From an uncultured Methylotenera sp. (GTDB taxonomy: Bacteria; Pseudomonadota; Gammaproteobacteria; Burkholderiales; Methylophilaceae): a DNA stretch of 10,591 nucleotides. The notes below the pieces were generated by a model that was not told the origin of the DNA, ran no database searches, and was given only the letters and a program-made list of their open reading frames with translations. Location of the stretch: NCBI RefSeq assembly GCF_946479685.1, contig NZ_CAMLGS010000052.1, positions 1 through 10,591 of the forward strand, read 5' to 3'. Within the stretch, counting starts at the first letter, position 1, and each line of letters starts with the position of its first letter. Shown one piece after another: positions 1 through 7,449 of this stretch. Made by a program: the position numbers and the translations under genes.

Positions 1-958
1 TAAATGGTACACCATATGCCACTACATCTGCATGACCATTTGCAATCACCGCATTGCCACGTGCTTTATCGTAAGCCAGATTCGCCATGTAAGACCCTTT
101 AAATAGCTTACGCAGCGCAGCAAAATCAAATGGGTCTGATAAACCACCACCGTGAATACCACCTTCTACCACATGTAAATAAGCAAGATTAAATTGATTC
201 AATGCCTCTGCCACATAATTAAACAGCACTTGCGGGTTGCTGTCCTGCATATCGTTAAATGGATTGACCGGTGACAGACGTACGCCTACTTTGTCCCCAC
301 CCGCCACGTCCACCACAGCCCTGGTCACTTCTAGCAGGAATCGAGCGCGGTTCTCAACACTGCCACCGTACTGGTCTGTACGCTGGTTAGTGCCGTCACG
401 TAAAAACTGATCCAGCAAGTAACCGTTAGCCGCATGTATTTCCACGCCATCAAACCCTGCGGCTAGCGCAGCTTTCGTTGCATGCACATAATCTGCAATG
501 ATGCCTGGCAGTTCACTCTGCGTCAATGCGCGAGGCTCTACATAATCGACTAAACCTTGGTAAGTAAACGCCTGCCCAGCTGGCTTAATAGCTGATGGTG
601 CAACTGGTAGCGCACCTGCCGGCAACAGGCTTGGGTGAGAGATACGGCCTACGTGCCAGAGTTGAATCACAATCTTGCCACCTTTAGCGTGCACAGCATC
701 GGTCACTTTTTTCCAGCCTGCCACTTGCGCATCGGTATAAATGCCAGGCAGCGCTGGGTAGCCGTGCGCCATGGCTGAAATCGGCGTTGCCTCGGTGACA
801 ATCAACCCGGCACTGGCGCGCTGCTCATAATAAGTTGCGTTCAATGGCTGAGGCACGCCCTCTGCCCCTGCTCTATTACGAGTCAGTGGCGCCATCACAA
901 TACGGTTGCTCAATTGTATGCTACCCAGTTTTACTGGGCTAAATAGATCTAATGCCAT
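1..958 (-). CDS. Old Yellow Enzyme family NADH:flavin oxidoreductase (NemA-like), 3' end cut by window
   Basis: FMN-dependent ene-reductase of the OYE family, cytosolic, which typically reduces activated C=C bonds, nitro groups or other electrophiles with NAD(P)H. The visible 319 residues form a TIM barrel. MAPLTRNR at about 22-29 carries the flavin-contacting Thr26, IQLWHVGR at 98-105 carries Gln99, and EIHAANGYLLDQFLRD at 173-188 carries the substrate-binding pair His175/Asn178 and Tyr180. The DQYGGSVENR motif is at 195-204. The sequence ends at DVVAYGVPF, so roughly 40-50 C-terminal residues lie beyond position 1. The ATG at 956-958 has an AGGAG ribosome site at 965-969, six bases upstream. 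It follows yceI by 31 bases on the same strand and is probably co-transcribed with it. The family is certain; the physiological substrate is not. The pair is His-Asn, as in yeast OYE, rather than the His-His of PETN reductase. Confidence 0.95.
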   Translation of the reverse strand, partial: MALDLFSPVKLGSIQLSNRIVMAPLTRNRAGAEGVPQPLNATYYEQRASAGLIVTEATPISAMAHGYPALPGIYTDAQVAGWKKVTDAVHAKGGKIVIQLWHVGRISHPSLLPAGALPVAPSAIKPAGQAFTYQGLVDYVEPRALTQSELPGIIADYVHATKAALAAGFDGVEIHAANGYLLDQFLRDGTNQRTDQYGGSVENRARFLLEVTRAVVDVAGGDKVGVRLSPVNPFNDMQDSNPQVLFNYVAEALNQFNLAYLHVVEGGIHGGGLSDPFDFAALRKLFKGSYMANLAYDKARGNAVIANGHADVVAYGVPF

Positions 959-989
959 GCTTTACTCCTAACAATGTTGAATTTCGCAA

Positions 990-1601
990 TTATTTTTTAG
1001 GCTTTTCAGCAGTAGGTTTCACTGCTTCAATCAATAAGGTAATCTCAATATCATCGCCGACCGGGCTGTTCGGTTTTGTGCCCCAGCCAAAGCCATAGTC
1101 AGAGGCTTTCAGTGAGGTTTTTGCCTCAAAACCACTGCGCTCACCACCCCAAGGGTCATTACCAAAACCCAGCACTTTAAACGGCAGGCTAATCTCTTTG
1201 GTCACACCATGCATGGTGAACTTACCGGTCATTACGCCTTCGGTAGCGCTTTTGGCCTCAATTTTGGTGCTGACAAAACTCATTTCTGCAAACTTGGCTG
1301 CATCCAGGTAATCTTTCTCCTTGATATGCGCGTCACGTTTGACAAGACCACTATTCACGCTCAATACATTGATTTTGGCGTCCACTGAAGAGTTGGTCAA
1401 ATTATCGGCATCAATCAAAATATTGCCGCTAATCTCATTAAAAGTACCAGATGCCTTGGCTACCACATGACGCACGCTCCAGTTAGCAAAGCTGTGTGCC
1501 GCGTCGATTTTATAAGCAACCGGTGCCGCAATCGCCGCATTCATGCTTGCAAACAACGTACCCAGTAATAAAGCTGTCGTTTTTAAATGTGTGTATTTCA
1601 T
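990..1601 (-). CDS. yceI: YceI family periplasmic protein
   Basis: Exported YceI-domain protein of 203 residues. The YceI fold is a lipocalin-like beta barrel that binds long isoprenoid or lipid-like molecules; the cellular role is unsettled in most species. A Sec signal peptide is visible: a basic start (MKYTHLK), a hydrophobic core at about 9-19, and a cleavage region NAAIAA|PV near residue 26. Family hallmarks follow: YKIDAAHSFANWSVRH at 30-45, the RDAHIKEKDYLDAAKFAEMSF block at 89-109, and GKFTMHGVTKEISLPF at 126-141. A Lys-rich tail (PTAEKPKK) ends it. The ATG is preceded by AAGGA in AAAAAGGATAACAA. It is the first gene of a probable two-gene unit with the OYE reductase and is divergent from a LysR regulator that may control it. 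Length is normal for the family. Confidence 0.93.
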   Translation of the reverse strand: MKYTHLKTTALLLGTLFASMNAAIAAPVAYKIDAAHSFANWSVRHVVAKASGTFNEISGNILIDADNLTNSSVDAKINVLSVNSGLVKRDAHIKEKDYLDAAKFAEMSFVSTKIEAKSATEGVMTGKFTMHGVTKEISLPFKVLGFGNDPWGGERSGFEAKTSLKASDYGFGWGTKPNSPVGDDIEITLLIEAVKPTAEKPKK

Positions 1602-1882
1602 TTGTTATCCTTTTTATTTAAACCTGGTTTGTTAATTTAATCTTGGCTTGTTACCTCAATATTGACTAACACCAACCACTTTATTGACACTACATACCAT
1701 TTAAACCCTGACCGACTTTCACGCTAAAAATTCACATCCATACCGCGTTAATCTTGCACATCGCCATTACCATTCAAGTTAATTGAATAATTAACAGCAT
1801 GTTATTACTAATATCTTTATACTAATAGCTAATAATTTTGCATGTTTTATTCAAATAATCTGATGAAGATAAAATACCGATT
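1602..1882. promoter_or_regulatory. Divergent intergenic region between yceI and the LysR-type regulator
   Basis: AT-rich, 281 bases, with no gene seen. It must hold the promoters for the leftward yceI unit and the rightward regulator. It contains a strong palindrome (1778-1795) and further GTTAAT half-sites at 1631-1637 (GTTAATT) and 1747-1752. AAACC-T-GGTTT at 1620-1630 is a small inverted repeat in the yceI leader. Three CTAATA copies lie at 1808, 1822 and 1829. I could not fix convincing -35/-10 pairs for either gene. The layout, a LysR gene divergent from its target, is the classic arrangement for that family. Confidence 0.6.
1778..1795. promoter_or_regulatory. Candidate LysR-type operator palindrome
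   Basis: GTTAATT-GAAT-AATTAAC is a perfect 7-base inverted repeat around a 4-base spacer. It lies 88 bases upstream of the regulator's ATG and 177 upstream of the yceI ATG. LysR-type regulators bind dyads with T/A-flanked arms, typically T-N11-A; here the symmetric T and A pairs give N12 or N14, so it is a near rather than exact fit. That the adjacent regulator binds it is inference from position and symmetry; AT-rich palindromes can arise by chance. Confidence 0.4.
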
Positions 1883-2797
1883 ATGTCCACCAAACTATCA
1901 TTAGAGTCACTTGAGGTATTAGATGCGATTGCACGCAAAGGCAGCTTTGCAGCTGCTGCAGAATCTCTGTTCCGTGTACCATCTGCCATTACCTATACAG
2001 TCAGAAAACTGGAAGCAGACTTAAACGTTAAATTATTTAACCGTAGCGGGCACCGGGCAGAGCTGACTTTAGCTGGAGCAGAACTGCTGAAAGAGGGTCG
2101 CAACCTGCTCAATGCCGCAAGCGAGCTAGAGTCACGGGTAAAACGTGTGGCAAAAGGTGTGGAGACAGAACTAACGATTGCCGTGAATGATTTGTTTGAT
2201 ATCAACCGCATTTACCCGATACTGGATAAATTCTACAGCCAGAATTTCGGCACCAGAATCAAACTTACACAAGAAGTATTTGGTGGCTGCTGGGATGCCC
2301 TGATTAGCGGCCGTGCTGACATTTCGCTAGGCAGCCCGGGTGACGCACCGCCAGTTAATGGCTTTACGACCAAACCAATCGGCTCGCTGGAGTTCAGTTA
2401 CGCGGTGGCCCCACACCACCCGCTAGCCAAGCTAACAGATCCACTGCAGGACCAGGACATCATTCGCCACCGCGCCATTTCCGCTGCGGATAGCTCACGC
2501 AACCTACCGCCAAGAACCGCAGGCATACTATCCGGGCAAGACGTGCTGACTTTACCTAGCATGCATTTCAAACTGCAGGCGCAAATTGCAGGGCTGGGAG
2601 CTGGCTATATTCCAAGCAAGCTTGCAGAGCATTATGCAAGCACAGGCCAACTCATTATTAAACAAGTAGCTAAGCCAAAACATGAGGTGACGGTTTTTCT
2701 CGCTTGGCGTAACGACGGCGGCAAAGCACAACAATGGTTTATTAAACAATTCCAATTACTAAACATAAATGATATTTTATTATCATCCGCACAATGA
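1883..2797 (+). CDS. LysR-type transcriptional regulator, YhaJ-like
   Basis: DNA-binding regulator of 304 residues, the normal size of the family. The N-terminal winged helix-turn-helix spans about residues 5-65. The recognition region, SFAAAAESLFRVPSAITYTVRKLEADL at 21-47, and the following LFNRSGHRAELT resemble what I recall of E. coli YhaJ (a regulator linked to aromatic/nitroaromatic sensing). A linker helix of about residues 66-90 leads to a two-lobe effector domain (about 93-295), which includes ISLGSPGD and an LxAQIAGLGAGYIPSKLAE stretch. No strong ribosome site precedes the ATG at 1883; the upstream GATGAAGAT is distant. It is divergent from yceI and the OYE reductase, its likely targets, and overlaps the next gene by ATGA. 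The family is certain; the YhaJ subfamily is a recollection, and the ligand is unknown. Confidence 0.93.
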   Translation: MSTKLSLESLEVLDAIARKGSFAAAAESLFRVPSAITYTVRKLEADLNVKLFNRSGHRAELTLAGAELLKEGRNLLNAASELESRVKRVAKGVETELTIAVNDLFDINRIYPILDKFYSQNFGTRIKLTQEVFGGCWDALISGRADISLGSPGDAPPVNGFTTKPIGSLEFSYAVAPHHPLAKLTDPLQDQDIIRHRAISAADSSRNLPPRTAGILSGQDVLTLPSMHFKLQAQIAGLGAGYIPSKLAEHYASTGQLIIKQVAKPKHEVTVFLAWRNDGGKAQQWFIKQFQLLNINDILLSSAQ

Positions 2798-3261
2798 AAG
2801 ACCTTAGGATGTCACAAGAACAGCTACCCAGAAACTTCGCCCGTATCAACAACTTTGCCATCAAAGCCATGCAATGGCTCAATGGCTTTGCCCACATCAT
2901 CATTGGCCTAGCGCTGGCCACTTCGGTCATTATGTTTACCTGGCTATTCTTTAAAGATGTGTTTGCAGCGGCCAATGCCCATAATTTGGTACATGGCTTT
3001 TTACATGCGCTTGGTACGCTGATGTTGCTATGGTCTATCTCCGCGCTTATCTCTGCAGAAATACGTTACCTGCAAGGCAGCAAACTTCAGGTAGAGACAT
3101 TTGTGGAGGTGGTGCTCGTACTGTTTTTACGTAAACTGATTGTGATGCCTGTGCAGGACGCCTCGCCAACAACAGAAGAAATCACGGTATGGGTGGGCGG
3201 TGCCTTTGTGTTAGGCTTGGTTTACGTGCTGGTGCGCTGGGCTCAAAAGCAGCAAGATTAA
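2794..3261 (+). CDS. PsiE family inner-membrane protein (phosphate-starvation-inducible E-like)
   Basis: Small integral membrane protein of 155 residues with four hydrophobic segments at about 31-53, 66-88, 101-120 and 128-149. The loop after segment 2, SAEIRYLQGSKLQVETFVEVVLVLFLRKLIV at about 87-117, is the part that marks the PsiE family. The biochemical function of PsiE is unknown; E. coli psiE responds to phosphate starvation and cAMP-CRP. The ATG at 2794 overlaps the regulator's TGA as ATGA and lacks a clear ribosome site, so translation is probably coupled. An internal ATG at 2809 has its AGG directly abutting the start codon, too close to work, which favours 2794. tadA follows after 33 bases. 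Link to phosphate is not shown here; no Pho box was recognised. Confidence 0.82.
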   Translation: MKDLRMSQEQLPRNFARINNFAIKAMQWLNGFAHIIIGLALATSVIMFTWLFFKDVFAAANAHNLVHGFLHALGTLMLLWSISALISAEIRYLQGSKLQVETFVEVVLVLFLRKLIVMPVQDASPTTEEITVWVGGAFVLGLVYVLVRWAQKQQD

Positions 3262-3282
3262 GTACCTGCCACCGCCTGATAA

Positions 3283-3791
<509 letters not shown>

Positions 3792-3792
<1 letters not shown>

Positions 3793-3815
3793 AAAACCCG
3801 CCGAAGCGGGTTTTT
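3792..3815. terminator. Bidirectional intrinsic terminator between tadA and yccA
   Basis: AAAAACCCGC-CGAA-GCGGGTTTTT forms a 10-base-pair stem with a 4-base loop; the GC core is CCCGC/GCGGG at 3797-3801 and 3806-3810. It has a T run on each strand, so it can stop tadA transcripts rightward and yccA transcripts leftward. The tadA stop codon TAA (3790-3792) runs into its A-tract. Confidence 0.93.
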
Positions 3816-3836
3816 CTTTATTAGTTAGTAACTTAC

Positions 3837-4523
3837 TTAGTCGTTGTTACCAAATGACATCAAAATGCTCAACAGGTGAGCAAAGATGTTATAGATACTG
3901 ATGTAAAGTGACAAAGTTGCCATCACGTAATTAGTCTCGCCACCACGTACGATATTGTTAACTTCATACAAAATAAAACCAGAAGAAACCAAAATCACAA
4001 CACTAGAGATGGCCAATGATAATGCTGGAATTTGTAAAAATATATTAGCCACAATAGCAACTAACGCTAATACCATACCAATCACCAAGAACTTACCGAT
4101 GTTACTAAAATCACGCTTAGTATTAGCTGCAATACCAGCCATGGTTAAAAAGATTAATCCGGTACCGCCTGCGGCCAAACCAACTAACTGTGCTCCATCA
4201 CGCAAATGCAAGGCGTGTTGCAATAGCGGGCCTAATGTAACGCCCAAAAATAGGGTATAAGCTAACAGCAATAAAATACCCATACTATTGTTACGGTTCG
4301 CTGTGATAGCCATTTGCATGCCGATTGTAACTAACATAAATGCACCAAACGCGATAAACGGATGCTGCGCGATAATGCTGAAATTAATATTCATACCAAT
4401 AAACGCACCAATCACGGTTGGGATCATGGTCAAGCCCAACAGCGCGTATGTATTACGCAGAACTCGATTGGTCGCTAACTCGGTCGATTCTGAACGACCT
4501 AATACCGGTGTGTTATCTAACAT
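3837..4523 (-). CDS. yccA: Bax inhibitor-1/YccA family membrane protein
   Basis: Polytopic inner-membrane protein of 228 residues with about seven hydrophobic segments (roughly 26-46, 55-74, 80-98, 110-131, 143-163, 167-188 and 200-222). The family signature near the C-terminus, NIVRGGETNYVMATLSLYIS at 190-209 followed by YNIF, is typical of bacterial Bax-inhibitor-1 proteins. E. coli YccA binds the FtsH protease and blocks degradation of SecY when translocons jam; other family members behave as pH-sensitive calcium channels. The ATG has AAGGAA eight bases upstream. It lies 75 bases after nagZ on the same strand, with its own promoter candidate in the gap, and ends at a shared terminator. Symbol yccA is by family; membership in the FtsH-modulating group is not proven from sequence alone. 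Confidence 0.88.
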   Translation of the reverse strand: MLDNTPVLGRSESTELATNRVLRNTYALLGLTMIPTVIGAFIGMNINFSIIAQHPFIAFGAFMLVTIGMQMAITANRNNSMGILLLLAYTLFLGVTLGPLLQHALHLRDGAQLVGLAAGGTGLIFLTMAGIAANTKRDFSNIGKFLVIGMVLALVAIVANIFLQIPALSLAISSVVILVSSGFILYEVNNIVRGGETNYVMATLSLYISIYNIFAHLLSILMSFGNND

Positions 4524-4561
4524 TGTTTATTTCCTTATCATTAAAAAATACACTCAGGGCT

Positions 4562-4590
4562 AAGATACCGATTTACACATTAAGTTTCAA
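4562..4590 (-). promoter_or_regulatory. Candidate sigma-70 promoter for yccA
   Basis: Reading leftward, TTGAAA (4590-4585) and TATCTT (4567-4562) are separated by exactly 17 bases. They match the -35 and -10 consensus at 5/6 and 4/6. It lies just after the nagZ stop codon and would start transcription near 4555, about 30 bases before the yccA ATG. It suggests yccA can be expressed apart from the upstream transporter/nagZ genes. No terminator is visible between nagZ and yccA, so read-through remains possible. Confidence 0.55.
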
Positions 4591-4598
4591 GGTTTTTA

Positions 4599-5645
4599 TT
4601 AAGCAAATAACTCGCCCTCTACAATCCCCACCTGCGCCACTTGGTGCAGTGCGCGTACAAAATCGGCGCTTTCATGCAAGGCGTCCATGCTTAGTGGGTG
4701 CTTGTGCCCATGCATGCGTGCCAATCGGCTCAGGCTTTGCGCAGAGATAGTCCAGCGCAAGTTTTCCAACAATTCATCGGCCATAGCGGGCTGATTGCAC
4801 AGTAACACCATATCGCAGCCAGCAGTAAGTGCAGCCAATGCCCGCGTAGTCACATCCCCACCTGCGGTGGCAGCCTCCATGCTTAAGTCATCACTAAAAA
4901 TCACCCCATTAAAGCCCAAGCGTTCACGCAGCACTTTCTGTAACCAGCGTGGGGAGAACCCGGCAGGCTGACTATCGACTTTAGAATAAATCACATGCGC
5001 GGGCATAATCGCCTGAATACCATCATCAATCAGCATTCTGAACGGCTGCATATCGTGCTGCGCAATCTGGTCAAACTCGCGCTCATCTACCGGCATACTG
5101 ACGTGAGAGTCAGCTACCACAAAGCCATGCCCAGGAAAGTGCTTACCTACTGCTGGCATGCCACCTTTTTTCAAGCCCTGCATCAGTGCATAGGCCAAGT
5201 CGCTAATCGCTTGCGGGTTTAGATGAAAGGCACGGTCACCTATCACTAGGCTATCGCCATAATCCATATCCAGCACCGGGGTGAAACTGAAGTCCACACC
5301 ATGTGCGCGTAACTCTGCCGCCAAAATCCAGCCGGCTTCAGTGGCTAACTCTTTAGCCTTTTTAGGATTTTTATCCCAGATTTTGCCAAACTCACGCATC
5401 GGCGGAATTTTGGTAAAGCCATCTCTAAAACGCTGCACCCGACCACCTTCGTGGTCCACCGCAATTAATAACGGAGGCTGACGCACCGCGTGTATGCTTG
5501 CTGTCAGCGCCTTCAACTGGACATTATTTTCGTAATTACGCTTAAATAGAATCACGCCACCCACCAGTGGGTGCTTTAAACGCCGAATGTCGTCATCGGT
5601 TAATTCTGTGCCGACCACATCTAACATCACTGGACCTAAACTCAT
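4599..5645 (-). CDS. nagZ: Beta-N-acetylglucosaminidase NagZ (glycoside hydrolase family 3)
   Basis: Cytosolic muropeptide-recycling enzyme that removes GlcNAc from GlcNAc-1,6-anhydroMurNAc (with or without peptide), yielding the anhydroMurNAc-peptides that feed recycling and, where present, AmpR signalling. The 348 residues form one family-3 barrel with no signal peptide. AVDHEGGRVQRF at 62-73 binds substrate, and GKHFPGHG at 167-174 leads into the catalytic loop with the Asp179-Ser-His181 dyad (ADSHVSMPVDER). IFSDDLSMEAA at 249-259 carries the nucleophile Asp252. Length matches the family. The ATG follows AGGAAAGAGATGGC, a good ribosome site, and starts 12 bases after the DppC-like permease stop, so it is probably translated from the peptide-importer transcript. 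That location is informative, since NagZ substrates are cell-wall fragments. Confidence 0.96.
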   Translation of the reverse strand: MSLGPVMLDVVGTELTDDDIRRLKHPLVGGVILFKRNYENNVQLKALTASIHAVRQPPLLIAVDHEGGRVQRFRDGFTKIPPMREFGKIWDKNPKKAKELATEAGWILAAELRAHGVDFSFTPVLDMDYGDSLVIGDRAFHLNPQAISDLAYALMQGLKKGGMPAVGKHFPGHGFVVADSHVSMPVDEREFDQIAQHDMQPFRMLIDDGIQAIMPAHVIYSKVDSQPAGFSPRWLQKVLRERLGFNGVIFSDDLSMEAATAGGDVTTRALAALTAGCDMVLLCNQPAMADELLENLRWTISAQSLSRLARMHGHKHPLSMDALHESADFVRALHQVAQVGIVEGELFA

Positions 5646-5657
5646 GCCATCTCTTTC

Positions 5658-6449
5658 CTAATCGGGTTTTCTAACATCCAAAGCGTCACGTAAATAGTCT
5701 CCGCCTAGGTTAATCGCTAAAATCAAACTCATCAAGCATCCACCTACAATCAACACATAATGTGGCGCTATTAACATATAACGTACAGCATCTCGCAGCA
5801 TCGCGCCCCAAGAAGCATCAGGCGCCTGAATCCCCAGCCCTAAAAACGACAGGCTAGCCTCGGCGATCATCACACTGGCTAAACTATAAGTGGCTTCTAC
5901 TACCAAAATAGACGCCAATAAAGGCAGAATATGCCGAAACAGCAGACGTGGCACACCGGCACCGAGCGACTCCGCCGCCAACACGTGCTGACGATGGCGC
6001 AAACTCAAGGTTTGCCCACGGGTTAGCCGTGCATAACTCACCCAGCCGGTTAAACATAGCGCCAAGATTAAATTGCCTAGGCCTGGCCCCAACACAGCTG
6101 CGAAAGCAATCGCCAATAAAATGCCGGGAAACGCCAAAAAGATATCGGTAATCTGCATCAAAATTGCATCTACTCTGCCGCCATAAAACCCGGCCAACAA
6201 GCCAATAAGCACACCTATTGTCATGGTCACAGCGGTAACTACCAGCGCCACACAAACCGACACTTCAACCCCGCTTAACACGCGAGCAAAAATATCGCGC
6301 CCCAAATCATCGGCACCAAACCAATGCTGCATGCTTGGCGCCTGTAGAATCACATTCAGATCAATAGCGTTGGCATCAAGCTGCAGCATACTATTTGCCA
6401 GCACAGCAATCAGCCACAGCGCCAAAATCGAATAAGAAAGAAATTTCAT
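5658..6449 (-). CDS. ABC peptide transporter permease, DppC/OppC family
   Basis: Inner-membrane permease of a family-5 (dipeptide/oligopeptide/nickel) ABC importer, 263 residues. It has an N-terminal membrane segment (about 5-22), then the family-typical HWFGADDLGRDIFARVLSG at 42-60, which precedes the BPD transport domain with five more segments. The ATPase-docking EAA loop is at about 155-176 (LAAESLGAGVPRLLFRHILP). FLGLGIQAPDASWGAML at 202-218 is the usual DppC/OppC C-terminal signature. The ATG at 6449 lacks a clear ribosome site and lies 24 bases after the DppB-like gene, so coupling is likely. Its N-terminal part is short relative to E. coli OppC/DppC (about 300 residues). No ATPase gene follows; nagZ does. 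Substrate is unknown from sequence; context suggests cell-wall peptides. Confidence 0.93.
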   Translation of the reverse strand: MKFLSYSILALWLIAVLANSMLQLDANAIDLNVILQAPSMQHWFGADDLGRDIFARVLSGVEVSVCVALVVTAVTMTIGVLIGLLAGFYGGRVDAILMQITDIFLAFPGILLAIAFAAVLGPGLGNLILALCLTGWVSYARLTRGQTLSLRHRQHVLAAESLGAGVPRLLFRHILPLLASILVVEATYSLASVMIAEASLSFLGLGIQAPDASWGAMLRDAVRYMLIAPHYVLIVGGCLMSLILAINLGGDYLRDALDVRKPD

Positions 6450-6473
6450 GGTATTAGTTTAAGTTCTGACCTA

Positions 6474-7388
6474 TTAAGCATGACGCACTCTAGGGTCGGC
6501 TAGCCTATATAAAATATCAGTCATCAGATTTACCAGCACATAACTTAAGGCCACAATCAGCACACAAGCCTGCGTCACGGGATAATCACGCTTTTCTATA
6601 CTTTCCACCAATAAGCGGCCAATACCGTCCCAGCTAAAAATAGTTTCAGTAATCACGGTACCGGCAAGCAAGCTGCCCATCTGCAGACCCACTATGGTAA
6701 TAATCGGCAATAACGCCGCGCGCAAGGCATGGCGCAAAATTACGGTTTTTTCACTCAAACCTTTGGCACGCGCAGTGCGTATGTAATCATCATTTAGCAC
6801 CTCCAGCAAACTGGTGCGTGTCATCCGCGTCAAAATAGCGCTTAAGCCAAAGCCCAAGGTAATGGCAGGCAAAATGATGGATGTGCCGGTATCCATACCG
6901 CTCACCGGTAGCCAACCTAGCCACACGGCAAAAATCAGCATCAGTACTGGCCCCAGCCAAAATGCAGGCATTGCAGATAATCGCACAGAAACAATAGTCA
7001 CTACAAAATCCTGCCAATGCCCCGCCTTAAGCGCAGCAAACACACCTAGCGGCACACCGATGACTATGCCTATCAGCAACGATAGCAATGCCAACTTTAA
7101 GGTGGCGGGATAGCGCGCTTTAATTAACTCAATAATCGGTGTTTGCGTATGGATAGAATGCCCAAAATCACCCTGCATCAGCTTTGCGACATAATGACCG
7201 AACTGTTGCACCAATGGCTGATTCAGCCCCAGGTCGGCACGTAAGGCTGCACGATCAGCCAGATTTGCGGATTCTCCCAGCATGACATCAACCGGGTCGC
7301 CCGGCACTAAATGAATCAATAAGAAGGTCAGCAGCAACACGCCAAAAATGACCGTCAACAGGCTGGTTAAACGTTTGATGGCATTCAT
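6474..7388 (-). CDS. ABC peptide transporter permease, DppB/OppB family
   Basis: Inner-membrane permease partner of the DppC-like subunit, 304 residues. The N-terminal segment (about 9-27) is followed by the family mark LLIHLVPGDPVDVMLG (about 23-38). A periplasmic region with LGLNQPLVQQFGHYVAKLMQGDFGHS (53-78) comes next, then five membrane segments at about 97-119, 128-160, 168-186, 225-248 and 272-294. The EAA loop that contacts the ATPase spans about 202-229 (YIRTARAKGLSEKTVILRHA). The C-terminal DILYRLADPRVRH is typical. The ATG at 7388 is preceded by a weak GAGAAA ribosome site. It lies 61 bases after the YkuD gene and 24 bases before dppC, within one leftward unit. Family is certain; specificity is not. 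Confidence 0.95.
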   Translation of the reverse strand: MNAIKRLTSLLTVIFGVLLLTFLLIHLVPGDPVDVMLGESANLADRAALRADLGLNQPLVQQFGHYVAKLMQGDFGHSIHTQTPIIELIKARYPATLKLALLSLLIGIVIGVPLGVFAALKAGHWQDFVVTIVSVRLSAMPAFWLGPVLMLIFAVWLGWLPVSGMDTGTSIILPAITLGFGLSAILTRMTRTSLLEVLNDDYIRTARAKGLSEKTVILRHALRAALLPIITIVGLQMGSLLAGTVITETIFSWDGIGRLLVESIEKRDYPVTQACVLIVALSYVLVNLMTDILYRLADPRVRHA

Positions 7389-7449
7389 CAGGATTTCTCG
7401 TTAAACCAGCGGGGAATAAGTAGCAGGCACTCTGAACTAAACATATGCA

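Noticed and set aside
1807..1834. Three CTAATA copies at 1808, 1822 and 1829 as an iterated binding site
   Set aside because: Six-base AT-rich words recur easily in such a region. Spacings of 14 and 7 bases are not a helical repeat and no matching protein is known, so it is only mentioned in the intergenic entry.
2794..3261. Pho-regulon control of the PsiE-like gene
   Set aside because: No Pho box was recognised and the gene is tied to the upstream LysR gene by overlap; the family name alone is not evidence.
4418..4750. Rightward open frame across the yccA-nagZ junction
   Set aside because: It is antisense to two well-supported genes, has no recognisable domain, and overlaps the yccA promoter candidate.
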